From Fulvia fulva (Eukaryota; Ascomycota; Dothideomycetes; Mycosphaerellales; Mycosphaerellaceae): 64,000 bases of DNA. The translations under genes were made by a program, and so were the position numbers. Location of the stretch: positions 3,224,001 to 3,288,000 of the forward strand of contig NC_063014.1 of assembly GCF_020509005.1 (NCBI RefSeq), written 5' to 3'. Within the stretch, counting starts at the first letter, position 1. Every line of letters starts with the position of its first letter. Below are positions 1 to 12,622 of this stretch, piece by piece. The notes below the pieces were generated by a model that saw only the letters and a list, made by a program, of their open reading frames with translations, did no database searches and was not told the DNA's origin.

Positions 1-990
1 GACAGGAGATATGCCGGCCCTTACCAGATCACGGAAGTTATGCCGGCCAGACTCTCTTATCGACTGAAACTATCAGACGCTCTAGTAGGACTTGATAACT
101 GCTTCCACACCTCACTACTACAACGAGCCGACCACCCCGATTTCCCACCACTTGAAGGGCAGCATCTGGCGCCGCCACCACCGATAACTATCGAACCTGA
201 CACCACCGAGGCTGATGCAGCAGCCGATGTAGTGGCAGCACCTACGCACATGTACGAGGTGGAAAAGATCCTTGACATGTACACCCGTAAGCGGGCAGGC
301 AAGGTGAAGAAGGGGCACAAGCGCAAAGTAGATACATGGTACAAGGTGAAATGGGCTGGATATCAGAACGAAGAGGATGGTGAGACCTGGCAACCTGCAG
401 AGGACATGCTTGAACACGCAGCCGCCGCTGTTGCAGACTTTCACCATAACCGGCCGGAGTTGTCTACGCCTGTAGGCTTCGCAGCTCCATCTGACTGGTC
501 CCTACCAGCCACTGAGATACTCGGGCTCAACTCGATCAGGGTCATTCCGAAAGACACCGTCACGAATGAGTCGCCTCGAGCCTTGCCTCTAATAGAATCT
601 GCTCCGCACATATTCGATACTCGAGTGGAGCCTACAGAGCCTGCAATGATACCCAACTTTGGTCATAAGGATCATACGCGAGTGCGAGCCGAAGACAGAC
701 TTAGATCTGGGGCAAGCCAGCTAACTAGGCAACATGTTTCTCGAAGGAAGCCGGTCGAGGATAGTCTTGATAGAGCGAATGCGATGTTATCGGATGACGA
801 CAGGGCACTAGAGGATGATTCGGCGTTCGCGCGATTATGGAGCTCGACAGGCAAGTGGCCTCACAAGGTGAATAACGCTCAGAGGACTGAGGCGTGTTTT
901 GGGAGGGGGGGTACTGTCACGGGCAGCCCGCGACCCCTCACTGTAGCTGCGTCGGCCCGGCTGAACCGCGGACCTTCTGCATCGGGTTAG
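1..990 (+). CDS. Ty3/Gypsy pol C-terminus with chromodomain (5' partial)
   Basis: The frame is open from base 1, so the first ATG at 40 is internal and the protein starts upstream of the window. The first residues (GPY-type stretch, then YRL..., then CFHTSLL) match the C-terminal end of Gypsy integrases. Counting from the ATG at 40, a chromodomain follows at about residues 72-136, with YEVEKILD, a WYKVKWAGY core and TWQPAEDM. The likely methyl-lysine cage residues are Y72, W104 and Y107. In the family, this domain guides insertion to H3K9-methylated chromatin. Unlike the DNA that follows, this stretch keeps CpA and TpG and has no nonsense codons, so it is probably a young insertion. The frame runs past the polypurine tract into the 3' LTR before stopping. 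Confidence 0.85.
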   Translation, partial: DRRYAGPYQITEVMPARLSYRLKLSDALVGLDNCFHTSLLQRADHPDFPPLEGQHLAPPPPITIEPDTTEADAAADVVAAPTHMYEVEKILDMYTRKRAGKVKKGHKRKVDTWYKVKWAGYQNEEDGETWQPAEDMLEHAAAAVADFHHNRPELSTPVGFAAPSDWSLPATEILGLNSIRVIPKDTVTNESPRALPLIESAPHIFDTRVEPTEPAMIPNFGHKDHTRVRAEDRLRSGASQLTRQHVSRRKPVEDSLDRANAMLSDDDRALEDDSAFARLWSSTGKWPHKVNNAQRTEACFGRGGTVTGSPRPLTVAASARLNRGPSASG

Positions 991-1098
991 CGCGGCTTGG
1001 CTTTACTTTATAACTTCGCCGCGCCTCGCGCTCCTCTTTCGTAGCTTCGTAGAACAACAACTATCTCATTCGGACCCTATGGTACGCGCGCCCTTACA
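915..1098 (+). repeat. Putative 3' LTR of the unmutated Gypsy element
   Basis: A purine tract (gggagggggg at 901-910) is followed by TGTCACGGG at 915, the usual polypurine tract/LTR start. The sequence ends in CCCTTACA at 1098, after which Copia reverse transcriptase coding begins. The TGT...ACA ends fit an LTR. The 5' LTR is outside the window, so the right end rests on the change of content only. Confidence 0.6.
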
Positions 1099-2850
1099 TA
1101 GGGACATCTTTAGAAGGAAGCAATCGAAAAGGAGTTAGATGCTCTATAGAGTAACAACACCTAGGGAAATTCTGCTCTACTAAAAGGAGCCAATCTAGTT
1201 ACATTAAGATAGGTCTTTAATATTAAGAGAAGCCTTAGTGGAGCTATTAAAAAGTCTAAGGCTAGACTAGTTACAAGGGGCTTCTTATAGAAGTTTAGTG
1301 TTGACTTTATAGAGACATTTACACCTATAGTAAGACAGGATACCCTTAGGGTGTTTATAGCTATTATATATAAGAAGGATCTTCATCTTTACTAAGTGGA
1401 TGTGAATAATACATTCATAGAAAGCACCCTCTATAAAGACATCTTTATGTTACTACTACTAGGAGTTGAGCTTCTACTAAATATAGTGTTCAAAATCCTT
1501 AAAAGCTTATATAGACTTAAGCAAGTAGCTAGAGATTAGAATCAACTCTGTGTGTTAACGCTTAGAGAGATTAGATTCATATAGTCAGAAGTAGATTTAT
1601 GCCTACTTATCTATAAGAAGAGGGAGATCATAATCCTTATATATGTAGATGATATTCTAATTGCTATACTAAAGTTAATAGATATTCTCTAGTTCAAAAG
1701 AGAACTTAGTAAGATCTTCAAGATCAAAGATCTAGGTAAACCTGAAAAGATCCTTAGTATAAGAGTCATAAGGGACAGGAAGAGAGGAATCCTAAAACTT
1801 GACTAAGGACACTTTGTTAGGGACAGCCTAGCTAAGATAGGAATGAACTATTAGAAGGCAGTACCTACATACTTACCTATAGACAGCTATAAGGCCCTTA
1901 AACCTTTAAGCTATATAGATAAGAGGTGTGACAAGGCAGAGTACTAGAGTATTAATAGTACTTAGATGTAGCTAGTAACAATTATAAGGCTGAGCATTAC
2001 TTTTGCCCTAGGAAGGATAAGCTCATTTGTAAGTGACCTATCTACCTACTATATAAAGGCTTTAAAGAAGATCACTAGGTACCCAAGATCATACCCTAAT
2101 CTAGGACTTCAGTTCTTAAAGTCTAGAAAAGGACACCTTATTAGATACTATAATTCTAATTATATAATAGACAAAGTAGACAGAGTCTTAATCCTTAGGT
2201 ATGTCTTCTTCCTCTATAGGGCACCAGTTTCTTAGATAAGTAAGAAGCAAAAGTCTGTAGCAACATCTATAATAGAGGCTAAATATATAGCTATAAATAT
2301 ATATACGAAGTAGTCCTAATTCCTAGCTTTACTACTAAGAGAAATAGATTGTCTAGAGTTAGTAGGAGACTGTTCCTATCAACTAAGAATCACTAGAAAC
2401 TAGGAGACTATATCAAATTTGAGACCAGTCTAATTAAGAGGTGATAATCAAGCTGCCCTTACCCTAGTAAAAGATATATATGTTTATGACAAGTCGAAGC
2501 ACATTGACATTGCCTATAACGCTATTAGGAAACTTTAGTAGAGGAGGCTTATTACTATTAAGTATACCCTAACCTCTAAGATAGTTATAGACGGGTTTAT
2601 AAAACCAAAGACTAGTCTATACTTCTAGAGGTTTATAAGCTAGCTAAACCTGTTATAAAAAGGTCCAAGTACTATTAATAGGAAGTGAGCAGACTGTAAC
2701 CTCCTATACGAGATAAGTAGGAGTGTTAAGATATAGCATCTTAAAGGGAGTCAACAATTAGGAAGTGATCTAGTAGCCTAAGGTATCTACGATGACTTAG
2801 CTTATAGGGAGATACCTTCTCTCTCTTTTAGCTTAGATAGACATCTAACA
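1099..2850 (+). mobile_element. Copia (Ty1-type) element, 5'-interrupted, RIPed
   Basis: Despite many stops, the plus frames read as a Copia reverse transcriptase and RNase H. The N-terminal RT stretch is at about 1110-1180, the (Q)VDVNNAF-like motif near 1395-1420, the YVDDIL motif at about 1641-1660, and the RNase H segment with DNQAALTLVKD, KHIDI and DGFIKP at about 2440-2620. Stops are TAG or TAA where CAG or CAA is expected. Gag, protease and integrase are not seen; they presumably lie to the left of the Gypsy element that interrupts it. Confidence 0.8.
2724..2850 (+). repeat. Probable short 3' LTR of the plus-strand Copia element
   Basis: Begins TGTTAAGATA at 2724 and ends ATCTAACA at 2850, about 85 bp past the end of the RNase H reading frame. 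These are the inverted TGTTA/TAACA ends expected of an LTR. No partner LTR is inside the window, so this is inferred from ends and position. Confidence 0.45.
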
Positions 2851-3923
2851 TAATCAACATATTGGTTCCTAATATATGGCTATATACTCGTGCTATTAGT
2901 TAGTTAAAGATTAATCTCTTACTCTACTCCGCTACTATCCACCCGTACCTATTTAATAAGAACCTACGTTATATAGATACTAAACTCAATCTCCCTATAT
3001 AACTACTTCCGTATAAATAGCGATTAGACGTAGAGTCTACAAATATATTCGTATAACGTATAATAGACCTTAGGTATAAGCTACGAGACTCTATAGTAAT
3101 AGTATAAGTATCGTAAGCTAAATATACTAATAAGTATAGAACGATTATACTACGGTACGAAGTCGGAGACCTAGTACACCTTAGTATACGTAACTACCGT
3201 ACTAAGCGCCTATTAAAGAAACTTAATTACCGCTATACTAGACTATACGTAGTTACTAAGGTACTACTATACGACACGTACCGTCTAGACCTTCCTCGGT
3301 CCCTAAGTAACCTCTATAACGGCTTTTACGCTAACTTACTAATACCTATATACGTACTAATACTAGGACAAGTATAGCTACCTCCGGCCCCGATCGAGGT
3401 AGAAGATAATAACGGAGACATAAGTACGTATTAGCTTCTAGATATAGTGCTTAACGTAAAGAGCACATTAGCGCTAGGCCTAGCGCTACGCGGTAGGAGG
3501 AAGGAACGAAGGTATAAATACCTTATATAATAGGTAGATCATAGTGAGCCTACCTAGGAGCCCGCTAAGGAGTTAATAGATACTACTACCGCCTCTATCG
3601 CGGACTTCTACTATAACTATCCTACGAAGGATAGGCTAGCTAGCTTTACGCCGCTACTAGGGTAGATTCCTAATAAGAATATACCCGAAGACGTTATAAT
3701 CGGCTAAGTAATAAACGCTTTAGCCGCAAACGCTTCGTTAATAGTTACGTCTAACCCGGTAACTATAGGTAGGCTACGTAAGTTATTCGCGTAGGTACCT
3801 ATAGCTCTTCCGGTAGTTACGTATTACGAACCTAATACTAGTACTTATAATAGCCTATAGGCGGCTACTTTAAGAAAGATGACCGTTAGTAGGTAAGTAC
3901 CGGATATACGTTAATATAAGTAG

Positions 3924-4157
3924 TGTTAAATAGGTACGAGTTACGTAGTAGTAGAAGACGGCGGATTATACGAAAGACAAAGAAGGACCTAATAGGATAG
4001 CGTATATCTATATATAGTATCGCTAGTATTAGTATAGGTAGATGCTAGGTATCCGGATGTTTACTAGCCTATAGGCTAGTAAACCCTAGTTACGTAATCT
4101 AGTTATATAATACACCTATACCTATATACTTGTCCTACGGCCTATATGTTCTTAACA
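3924..4157 (-). repeat. LTR of Copia-1 (3' LTR in element orientation)
   Basis: A 234-bp direct repeat, TGTTAAATAG...TTCTTAACA, partner of 15516-15749 at exactly the same length. The copies differ mainly by CA/TA and TG/TA exchanges, as RIP would leave. Confidence 0.9.
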
Positions 4158-6851
4158 CTCCTACTTAGGCCACATAGTCTCCTACAATCCCTTTACGTAA
4201 GCTAGAGCTGCCTTATAAAGTTTTGGAACTACTAGCTATTAAGGGGCTTTATTAACCTATTAGTAGCTATGTCCTTTATATAGTAGTAGTCCACTATAAT
4301 CTTCTTCTACTACTAGAGATGTCTAATATAGTTATATATAACATTAATATACTTTGACCTTTTATGTATATAGGCATCTTTAACAAGTGTTAAAGCGGCT
4401 TAGTTATTACCTATAAGCTTGACTAGCCTTAGCTCGTTAATAGTGCCCTTGCTTACCCTTATACTCGGCTAGAAAGAGCTCCTTCCTACTATTTCTAGGC
4501 AACCCATTTCCCTAAGGATAGTAGCAAGAAATTGTGACTGCTTTACGGCTACGTTTATAGCTATGAACTCAGCTTCTATTATTAATGTTATAATAGACTT
4601 CTACTTCCTACTTATCTAGGACATAGGTGATCTATAAAGGAACTATACGTATCCTAGAATTGAGACTCTATCCACTTTGTCTATAGCGTAGTTAGAGTCC
4701 GAGTATCCCTAGAGATTGCCCACTCCCTTTCTATATATAAGACCTAGGTCTAGGTACGACCGTAGGTATCGGGAGAGCTTCTTTAAAGCCTTTATATACT
4801 ACTACGAGGGATTAGTAATATATAAGCTAATTCTTCTAAGGGGGAATGCTAAGTCTGGCCTTATTATTGTTATTAGCTATATCTAGGTACTATTATAGCT
4901 CTAGTAATCCTGTTTGTGACACCTCTTATCTATAGGTGCCGTAGGCACTAAATGCTCGTAGCTCTCTATAGGTAAGTAGGTTAGCGTAGCCTTCTCTCTA
5001 GCTATGTTCATCTTGGATATGTTAGCGTAGACATAGTGTCCTTAATTAAGCTTTAAAGTACCTTAGGACCTGTCTCTTATAATCCTTATTCTAAGGATCT
5101 TCGTAGGTTTACTAAGATCTTTAATCTTAAACACTTTTCTTAGCTTAGCCTTAAACTACTGAACATCTAATAGCTTCGGAGCTATAATAGGTATGTCATC
5201 TATATAGGTAAGGACTATAAGGTCTCTATCCGTATAGATAAGTAGGTATAGATCTACCTAGGACTAGGTAAATCTAATCTTCTCTAGCTTCGTAATATAG
5301 AGCTTGTTCTAGTCTCTAGCTGCTTGCTTAAGCCTATAAAGGCTTCGTAGGACCTTAAACACTATATTTAGAGGTACTTCAACTCCTAGGGGTGGGATTA
5401 TATAGATGTCTTTAAGAAGGCTACTTTAGGTAAAAGCATTATTCACATTCACTAGGTGCATCTCAAGATCTCTCTTATACACTACTACTATAAATACTCG
5501 GAGAGTATTATGTCTAATAGTAGATATAAAGGTCTCTTCGAAGTCAACCCTATATTTCTATAAAAACCCTCTTATAACTAGTCTTACCTTAAACTTCTTA
5601 ATAGCTCTACTAATCATTCTTTTCACATTAAAGACCTACCTAGAAGTAATTAGATTCGTACCCTTTGGCGGTATAACTGCTTCCTAGGTATTGTTACTTA
5701 CTAAGGTAATAAGTTCGTTCTCGATTGCCTCTCTCTATATATGTCCCTATTCGGGGTCTCCTACGGCTACCTTATAGGACTTTAGGATTAGCACTTCCTA
5801 CTAATAGGCTATAGCCTGCCTAATAGTAGCAAATGTATATTCTTCTACGTCGTTCAGAATCTCCTCTACCTAGCTTATTATAGGGTCTAGATAGAACATC
5901 TAGGCGATAAGAGCCTTATAGTATTTAGTCTTATACTCTTTAGAGTTATTATCTCCGTCCCCCCTTGACCTCTTATTACCTACAACCTAAGGTGGCGCTA
6001 GGTGTTCGGATAGGTCGAACTAAGCGACATCTTCTTTTTCTTTTATTAGAGTACCCTGATCTCTAAACTTCTAGTATTCCCTAATGTCCTTTAGGGGAGG
6101 GGGAAGTTATATAAACAGCGGTTACTATAGTATTAATAACCTAGGTAGGTTCTGTATAGATCCACCGTTATCGGCCTTTGATAGTGTTAAAACCGCCTTA
6201 ATATTTTCTCCTAGCCTTCGTAACGGTGTCTCTAATAATCCCCTATCGGAAAATTTCGCCCTAAAGGGCTTCCTCCTAATAGAATTGCGCTATAGCGCTC
6301 GACTCGGCTAGTTAGTAAAGGTGATACCAAGATCTATATCTCCCCCCTTCTTATTCTTAAACTAGTCGACGTGACTATACGCTTTTATAGCTTTTATGTC
6401 GGGATCCTAGAACAGCTATTGTTTTGTAGTGTTTTCTAAGTAGCCTATAAATACGGCTTCTTTTCCTCGGTTCATTAACTTGTCTCTCCTTAAGCCTTAA
6501 GGTTAGGCTCTTAGGTCTATATAGACTATAGCTTTATATCCCTAGACGCGGAAATAGTCGACTAACGGTACTTAGCTAGTAAAGGCTTCTTCTAGTAAAA
6601 GAGCAATACTATTAATGATCGGACTATTAGGTAGTCTGTTTCTAATTATAGTCTATACTTATAAAGCTTCTAGCCAGAACTTAACTAGTATACTAGAGTC
6701 TTTAAGTATAGCCCGGACTATATTCTTAGAGGCTTAAATTGACCTTTCTATAGGTCTATTTTAAAGAGACTTATAGGCATTAGTTATGTCTATCTAAGTG
6801 CTAAACTCCTTCTCCTACTCTTTTACTAAGGCGAGAATTTCCTTTATACTA

Positions 6852-7371
6852 TGTTATAGTCTCCCTACAGAGTGTATAGACGGTAGGGACAAAAGAGCCT
6901 CAGAGTGCTCAGAAGTCGTTAAGAAGTAACAGTCCAGCTTGGTGTATAAGCGCTAAGAATTATATACCCCGTAACATTTACTACGGGACCTAGCCCTCCA
7001 AATTCACCCTACTACTAAACCTTGACAGATTCACTTCGGCTCGTAACTATGTGACTCACGGCACTCCCGCGAGCACCCGCGACTACGCTAGACCCTAGAA
7101 GAAGCACGTAGAAGACTCGGAACGTAGGGCAGGTTAGAATAAGGTTTTGAGCAAAGCTACTAAGCGCGGCTTCGTACGGGTTAGCCCTATTAATACGGGG
7201 ACACGTACTCGCGAGGGTCGCGTATAAATATCTAGCCTTCCCTAGGCCTCTCTTGCTTTCTTCGTCTTTTGTTTTATGTAGCAATTATACTATACCCTTT
7301 TATATCTGTACTTCGTACCTATATTCTCGCTTTCACCCTTACATCTTATAGACTAGGCTCTCGCCCTAATA
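6852..7371 (+). repeat. 5' LTR of Gypsy-A
   Basis: 520 bp, TGTTATAGTC...CCTAATA, matching 12623-13142 along its whole length with scattered CA/TA and TG/TA differences. An 89-codon open frame on its minus strand is present in both LTRs and is not considered a gene. Confidence 0.92.
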
Positions 7372-7399
7372 TTATAAAAGACTAACAAACCGTCAACTA

Positions 7400-8610
7400 C
7401 TCGAGTCATCCTTATAGGTGACCACGCTACCGATAGAGGTGTTAACCTCGACAACTAAGACACTCTATTCCACTTTAGTAAGTAGACTAATATCCCCTTC
7501 TCGAACGCCGCTACCTTCGGTACCTAGGTAAACGCTAACCCCGACACCGCCTACGCTCTTATCAACCGCACCGTCTCCTCTTTCCGCGAGACCGGCTAGT
7601 AGGTCGAGCAAGCAAACAACTAAGCAATATACCTTCAAGGTATTGTAAATACCTTCTAGAACCTCGCCCCGTACGCCGACGATAACCGCCGCTAGTACTT
7701 CTCTAAGAAGGTTAACGACCTAGACGAGTTCGACGGTAATAAGAGTAAGTTTAAGGCATTTAAGACATAGCTCACTATCAAGCTATTAGCTAATGCCGAC
7801 CACTTTCCGTAAGAGAAGGACAAAGTCACGTACGTCTTCTCCCTCCTTTAGGGAGACGCCGCGGCTTAGGTATAACACTATATCGACAACGCCACGTAGA
7901 CTATCGGCTGCCCGGACGTCCTCACCTTAATATAGGACCTCCGTGCTGCCTTTAGTAATCTAGACCGTAGAGCTACCGCCTAGAACGCTATCTATAACCT
8001 CCTCTAGAAGAACAAGAGCTTCGCCGAGTACCTCGCGGCCTTTAACCGCGATATCGGGTTTACCGGCTATAACGAAGAGACTAAGAAGAGCACTCTCCGC
8101 CGTAGTTTGTTAGTAGAGCTTCTTCGAGCCCTCGAGGACAAGGACGTCGGTACTATAAGCTTCCGTAAGCTCGTCGAGACCTACTAGCGCCTCGACTCTA
8201 ACATAAAACACACCGCCTCTCTCCTCGCTTCCCGTTCTTAAGGTCGTTAGCCTCGTAGTCCCGGAAGCCACTTCGCTACTCTACTAGGCGCCGCCGCTCC
8301 TACGGCTCTCCCTCCCGTCTCTATAGGTAACGCTATAGATCTTAGCGCTAGTGCCGCCGTCCCTCGAGTCTAGGGCCTCGTTAACGGTAAGCTTACTCCC
8401 GAAGAGAAGCTTCGCCGTCGCTAGGCCGGACTCTGTACCTACTACGGCGGTCTAGGCTATATCGTAGCTAACTGTCCGTAGCTCGCTACCCGTAACGCCC
8501 GTAACCCGGTTCGCGGCGCTATCGGCGCTATCGAGCCTGCTCCTACTACTCCCGCTAAGCAGGAAAAAGCCTAGGTCTTCCTTATCGACGCGATGAAGAC
8601 TAAGAACAAC
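7400..8610 (+). pseudogene. Gypsy-A gag (RIPed)
   Basis: One plus frame reads through about 400 codons with only stop-type interruptions. It ends in a CCHC zinc knuckle near 8430-8475 (C-x2-C-x4-H-x4-C spacing, where the second Cys and the His are changed to Tyr by TG to TA and CA to TA). The order gag then pol and the distance from the 5' LTR fit a retrotransposon capsid gene. The original start codon cannot be seen. Confidence 0.7.
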
Positions 8611-8619
8611 GTTTACCGA

Positions 8620-11600
8620 AAGTGAAGAGAGGAAAGAAGTTGAGGATCAATATAGTATAGCTAGACCTATACGACGAGACGGGCAAGGACTACGCTTATA
8701 AACCGTTCGTCACGAATATAAATATCGGCTTAAAGAAACTCTCTTCTTCTAATCTCACTCTTATAGACACTAGCGTACTAGGCGAGTCTTTTATAGACTA
8801 TAAACTCGCGACCTCTCTTAACCTCGAACCTTAGGAACTAAAGTACCCTCGTACCCTTGAACTCTTTAACGGTACGGAGACTACTACTAGTAAGATTACT
8901 CATATTATACATACGTTAATCACCCTCGGAGGTAAGCGTATGTCGATCACTAGCTTCCTTACGTCCCTACCGTATTAGAAGTTTATCCTCGGCCTCCCCT
9001 AGTTTAGACGATACCGACCTATTATCGACTAGACTTCCCTTACTATCAGCTTCCCTCTAGAAGTTCCTCCGGCACCTCCGCCTTCTCCGCCGCCTTAGCG
9101 CGGTCCTAAGTATACTAAGATCTTCTAGGTGAACGCCGCTACCTTCACTACTACTACTAAGTAGCCTAAAGCTTAAGTCTTCGCCGCCTCTCTCCGCGAT
9201 ATCGACATCGCCCTCGAGAAGCTCGATAAGAAGCGTATACCTACCGACCCTACTACGAAGGTCCCTCCTTAGGCACACTACATCCTCTACGTATTCGATA
9301 CTAAAGCCGTAGACGAGCTGCCTCCTTATCGCCCTTACGACTATAAGATTGAGCTAGAAGAAGGTGTAGAGATACCGTTCGGACCGTTATATTCTATGTC
9401 CCGAGAAGAGCTTATCGTCCTTAAGAGATACCTCGAAGAGAACCTAAAGAAGGGGTTTATTCGAGCGAGCCGTTCTAGCGCTAGTAGTCCCGTTATGTTC
9501 GTTAAGAAGCCCGGCGGTAGTCTACGCTTCTACGTAGACTACCGAGGCTTAAACGCTATTATAAAGAAGAACCGCTACCTAATACCGTTGATTTAGGAGA
9601 CGCTCGAGCGCCTCTCTAAGGCCAAGTACTTCACTAAGCTCGATGTCATCGCTACGTTCAACAAGTTACGAATAGTAGAAGGATACGAGTATCTTATAGC
9701 CTTCCGTACTCGCTACGGGCTATTCGAGTCGCTCGTTATGCCCTTCGGCGTTTATAACGGGCCTAGTACCTTCTAGAACTTCATTAACGACATCCTTTAG
9801 GAGTTCCTCGATCAGTTCTATACTACCTACATCGACGACATCCTAGTCTATAGCGAGACCAAGGAGGAGCACCGCGAGTACGTCTATAAGGTCCTTTAGA
9901 AGCTCGTAGACGCCGGCTTATAGCTCGACATCGACAAGTACGAGTTTAAGAAGACCGAAGTCAAGTTCCTTAGTTTAATTATTACCGTAGACGGCATTAA
10001 GATAGACTAAGAGAAGATCGACGCTATCGTCGAATAGGATGCTCCTACGAACGTCAAAGAGGTCTAGGGTTTCCTAGGCTTTGCTAACTTCTACCGCCGC
10101 TTCATCTACGTATTTTCGGGCGTAGTACGCCCTTTGACGAAGCTCACGCGTAAGGGTAAGAAGTTCGCCTAGACCGACGAATGCTAGGAGGCTTTTGACT
10201 TACTTAAAGCGAAGTTTGTTAAGAACCCGCTTCTATAGCACTTCGATTTCGAACTAGAGACCCGTATAGAGACCGACGCATCCGACGGCGTAGTAGGCGG
10301 TGTCCTACTATAACGCCGCTCGCCTAAATCCCCCTGGTTACCTATCGCCTTCCTCTCTAAGAAGTTGACCGCTACGGAGTATAACTACGAGATCTACGAT
10401 AAGGAGCTTCTCGCTATCGTTAAAGCTTTCGAAGAGTAGCGCCCCGAGCTCGAAGGCTCTGCTATGCCCGTCTAAGTAAGCTCCGACCATAAGAACCTCG
10501 TCTACTTTATAAAGAGCAAGCTACTTAATCGTCGCTAGGCCCGCTAGAGCGAGTTCCTCTCCTAGTTCAACTTCGTGATCTCGTATACGCCCGGTAAGGC
10601 CAACTCGATAGCCGACGCCCTTACCCGCCGCCCTAGTGACTCTCTAGTTAATCGAAGAGGGGGCCGGCAAATCGTAGGGTAACAAGTCATTAAAGAGTAT
10701 AACCTCTCTTCCGAGCTTCGAGAGTACCTATCGAACGGCTAGCCTACGCTCGCCGCTTCCTTTGCTACTCTCGTACTCGCTCCTACCTACCTTAACGAGA
10801 GTGACGATGAATCCGAGCCTAAAGAATACGCCTCGGACGCTAAGGACTTGAACGACGATAAAGAGGGCTTAGTAACGACCGACGGCTTATCCGAATTAGA
10901 CTTTAAGGGGTTTGATAATAAGGAGTAGCCCGAAGGCATTATAGTACGAGTACGAATAGCGTACGATGCCGATATAGACGCCTAAGAGTTAGTTCAGGCC
11001 CTTAGATCTAGCGCGAGGACATTCCCGGGCTTCTCGCTATCCGAGTACGAGCTCTAGGAAGGTGTCGTCTACTTCCGTAAGAAGCTTTACGTACCGTAGC
11101 CCGAAGGCTCTAATATCCGAGCTAAGATTCTTTAAATCATCTACGACTCCGCCTCTAGGGGTCACCTAGGCGTAGCTAAGACCTATAAGCTCCTCGCTAG
11201 GTGTTACTAGTAGCCGTATTCCTAGAAGGACGTCCGCCGCTACGTACTAAACTACGCTACTTACCGAAGAGCTAAAGCTAACCGCTACCGTCCCTACGGT
11301 CTCTTACACCCTCTCCCGGCTCCTAATCGTCCGTAGAAGCACATTACTATAGACTTTATTACCGATCTTCCTTACGGTAAGACCTTTAGCGGCGTGAAAG
11401 CAAAGGCCCTTCTAGTGATCGTGGACCGTCACTCTAAGGACCGGTATATAATCCCGTACTAGAGTATAACCGTAAAGGAGACTGCTCGCTTGTTCTACAA
11501 ATTCGTCTAGCGCTTTTAAGGCCTCCCGGATAGCATTACCTCTAATAGAGGCACCTAGTTCATCTCGCGCTTCTAGAAGCGTCTATATACTATCCTAGGC

Positions 11601-12510
11601 ATTAAGTATAACCTCTCGACCAGTTTTTAGCTACAGACCGACGGCTAGACCGAAATTACGAACGCTATCCTCGAGTAGGTCCTTCGTTACTTCGTCGACT
11701 ACTACTAGAAGGATTGGCCTTAGTATATCCCTACGGTAGAGTTCGCTACTCGTAACTAGGACTCGGAGACTACTAGCTACTCTCCCTTCTATACTACGAG
11801 AGGTTACTACCCTCGTATAGGTATAGAACTAGAAGAACCTCTCCCGCCTACCGAAGATGTAAACGAGTAAGCAGTAGACAAGTTCGCTACTATACTCTTA
11901 TAGATCTATAAAGAAGTTCACGACGAGATAGTGTACGTATAAGTAATCTACGAGGATCAAGCTAATCGTCGTCGCTAGCTAGCTCCCGACTACTAAGTAG
12001 GCGATATAGTCTACCTTAACTCTAAGAACATCAAGACGGACCGCCCCTCTAAGAAGCTAAACTAGAAGAACCTAGGTCCTTTTAAGATTACCGAGCGTAT
12101 TAGTTTATACGCCTACCGTCTAGCTCTTCCTACGAACATAAAGATCTACGACGTCTTCTATCCCGTACGCCTTCGGCCGTCGGCTAAGGACCTATTCCCG
12201 AACCAAAACTAAGACATACTAGGTCCTCCCGATAAAGTAGAAGTCGACGAGCCTATTAACCTACCTTCTGACGACTATGCCGTCCGTAAGATCCGGGGAA
12301 TCCGCGTAGAGCCTAACGACGTTAAAGGACTACCGCCGATTAAGTATAAAGTCGAATAGCAAGGTTACCCTAAGTAGGATACCTTATAGGAACCTATCTA
12401 ACATATCATCTTTAATCGTTAAGTAATCGAAGAATACTACGCCCGCGTAGACGGCCTAGAAGTTAACATCGGTAGGCTCTTCGAATCTAAGCTCTTCGAC
12501 GGGGCTTACT
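8620..12510 (+). pseudogene. Gypsy-A pol: protease, RT, RNase H, integrase, chromodomain (RIPed)
   Basis: Domains in order: aspartic protease with an LIDTSALGESFID stretch near 8760 (family form LIDTGA); reverse transcriptase about 9370-9900 with [37 protein letters not shown] and YIDDILVYS (near 9830); RNase H about 10250-10600; integrase about 11150-11900; and a chromodomain-like block about 12290-12440. An intact stretch of 66 codons at 9396-9596 is a fragment of the RT, not a separate gene. Stops are TAG/TAA at positions where Q or W is expected. Confidence 0.85.
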
Positions 12511-12622
12511 AATAGTGTATCGACTATAATATTAGGCCTAGGCCTAGTACTAAAGCTGAATATCCTCGATATATAGAACTACTACGGCTTCGTAGGAACT
12601 TAGCTTTGTTCGGGGGGGCTAC

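Noticed and set aside
6084..6311. 75-codon plus-strand frame
   Set aside because: Antisense to the Copia-1 integrase, which reads on the minus strand; chance opening.
7015..7284. 89-codon minus-strand frame (also at 12786-13055)
   Set aside because: It lies wholly within the Gypsy-A LTRs and has no start context or family resemblance; kept only as a low-interest note.
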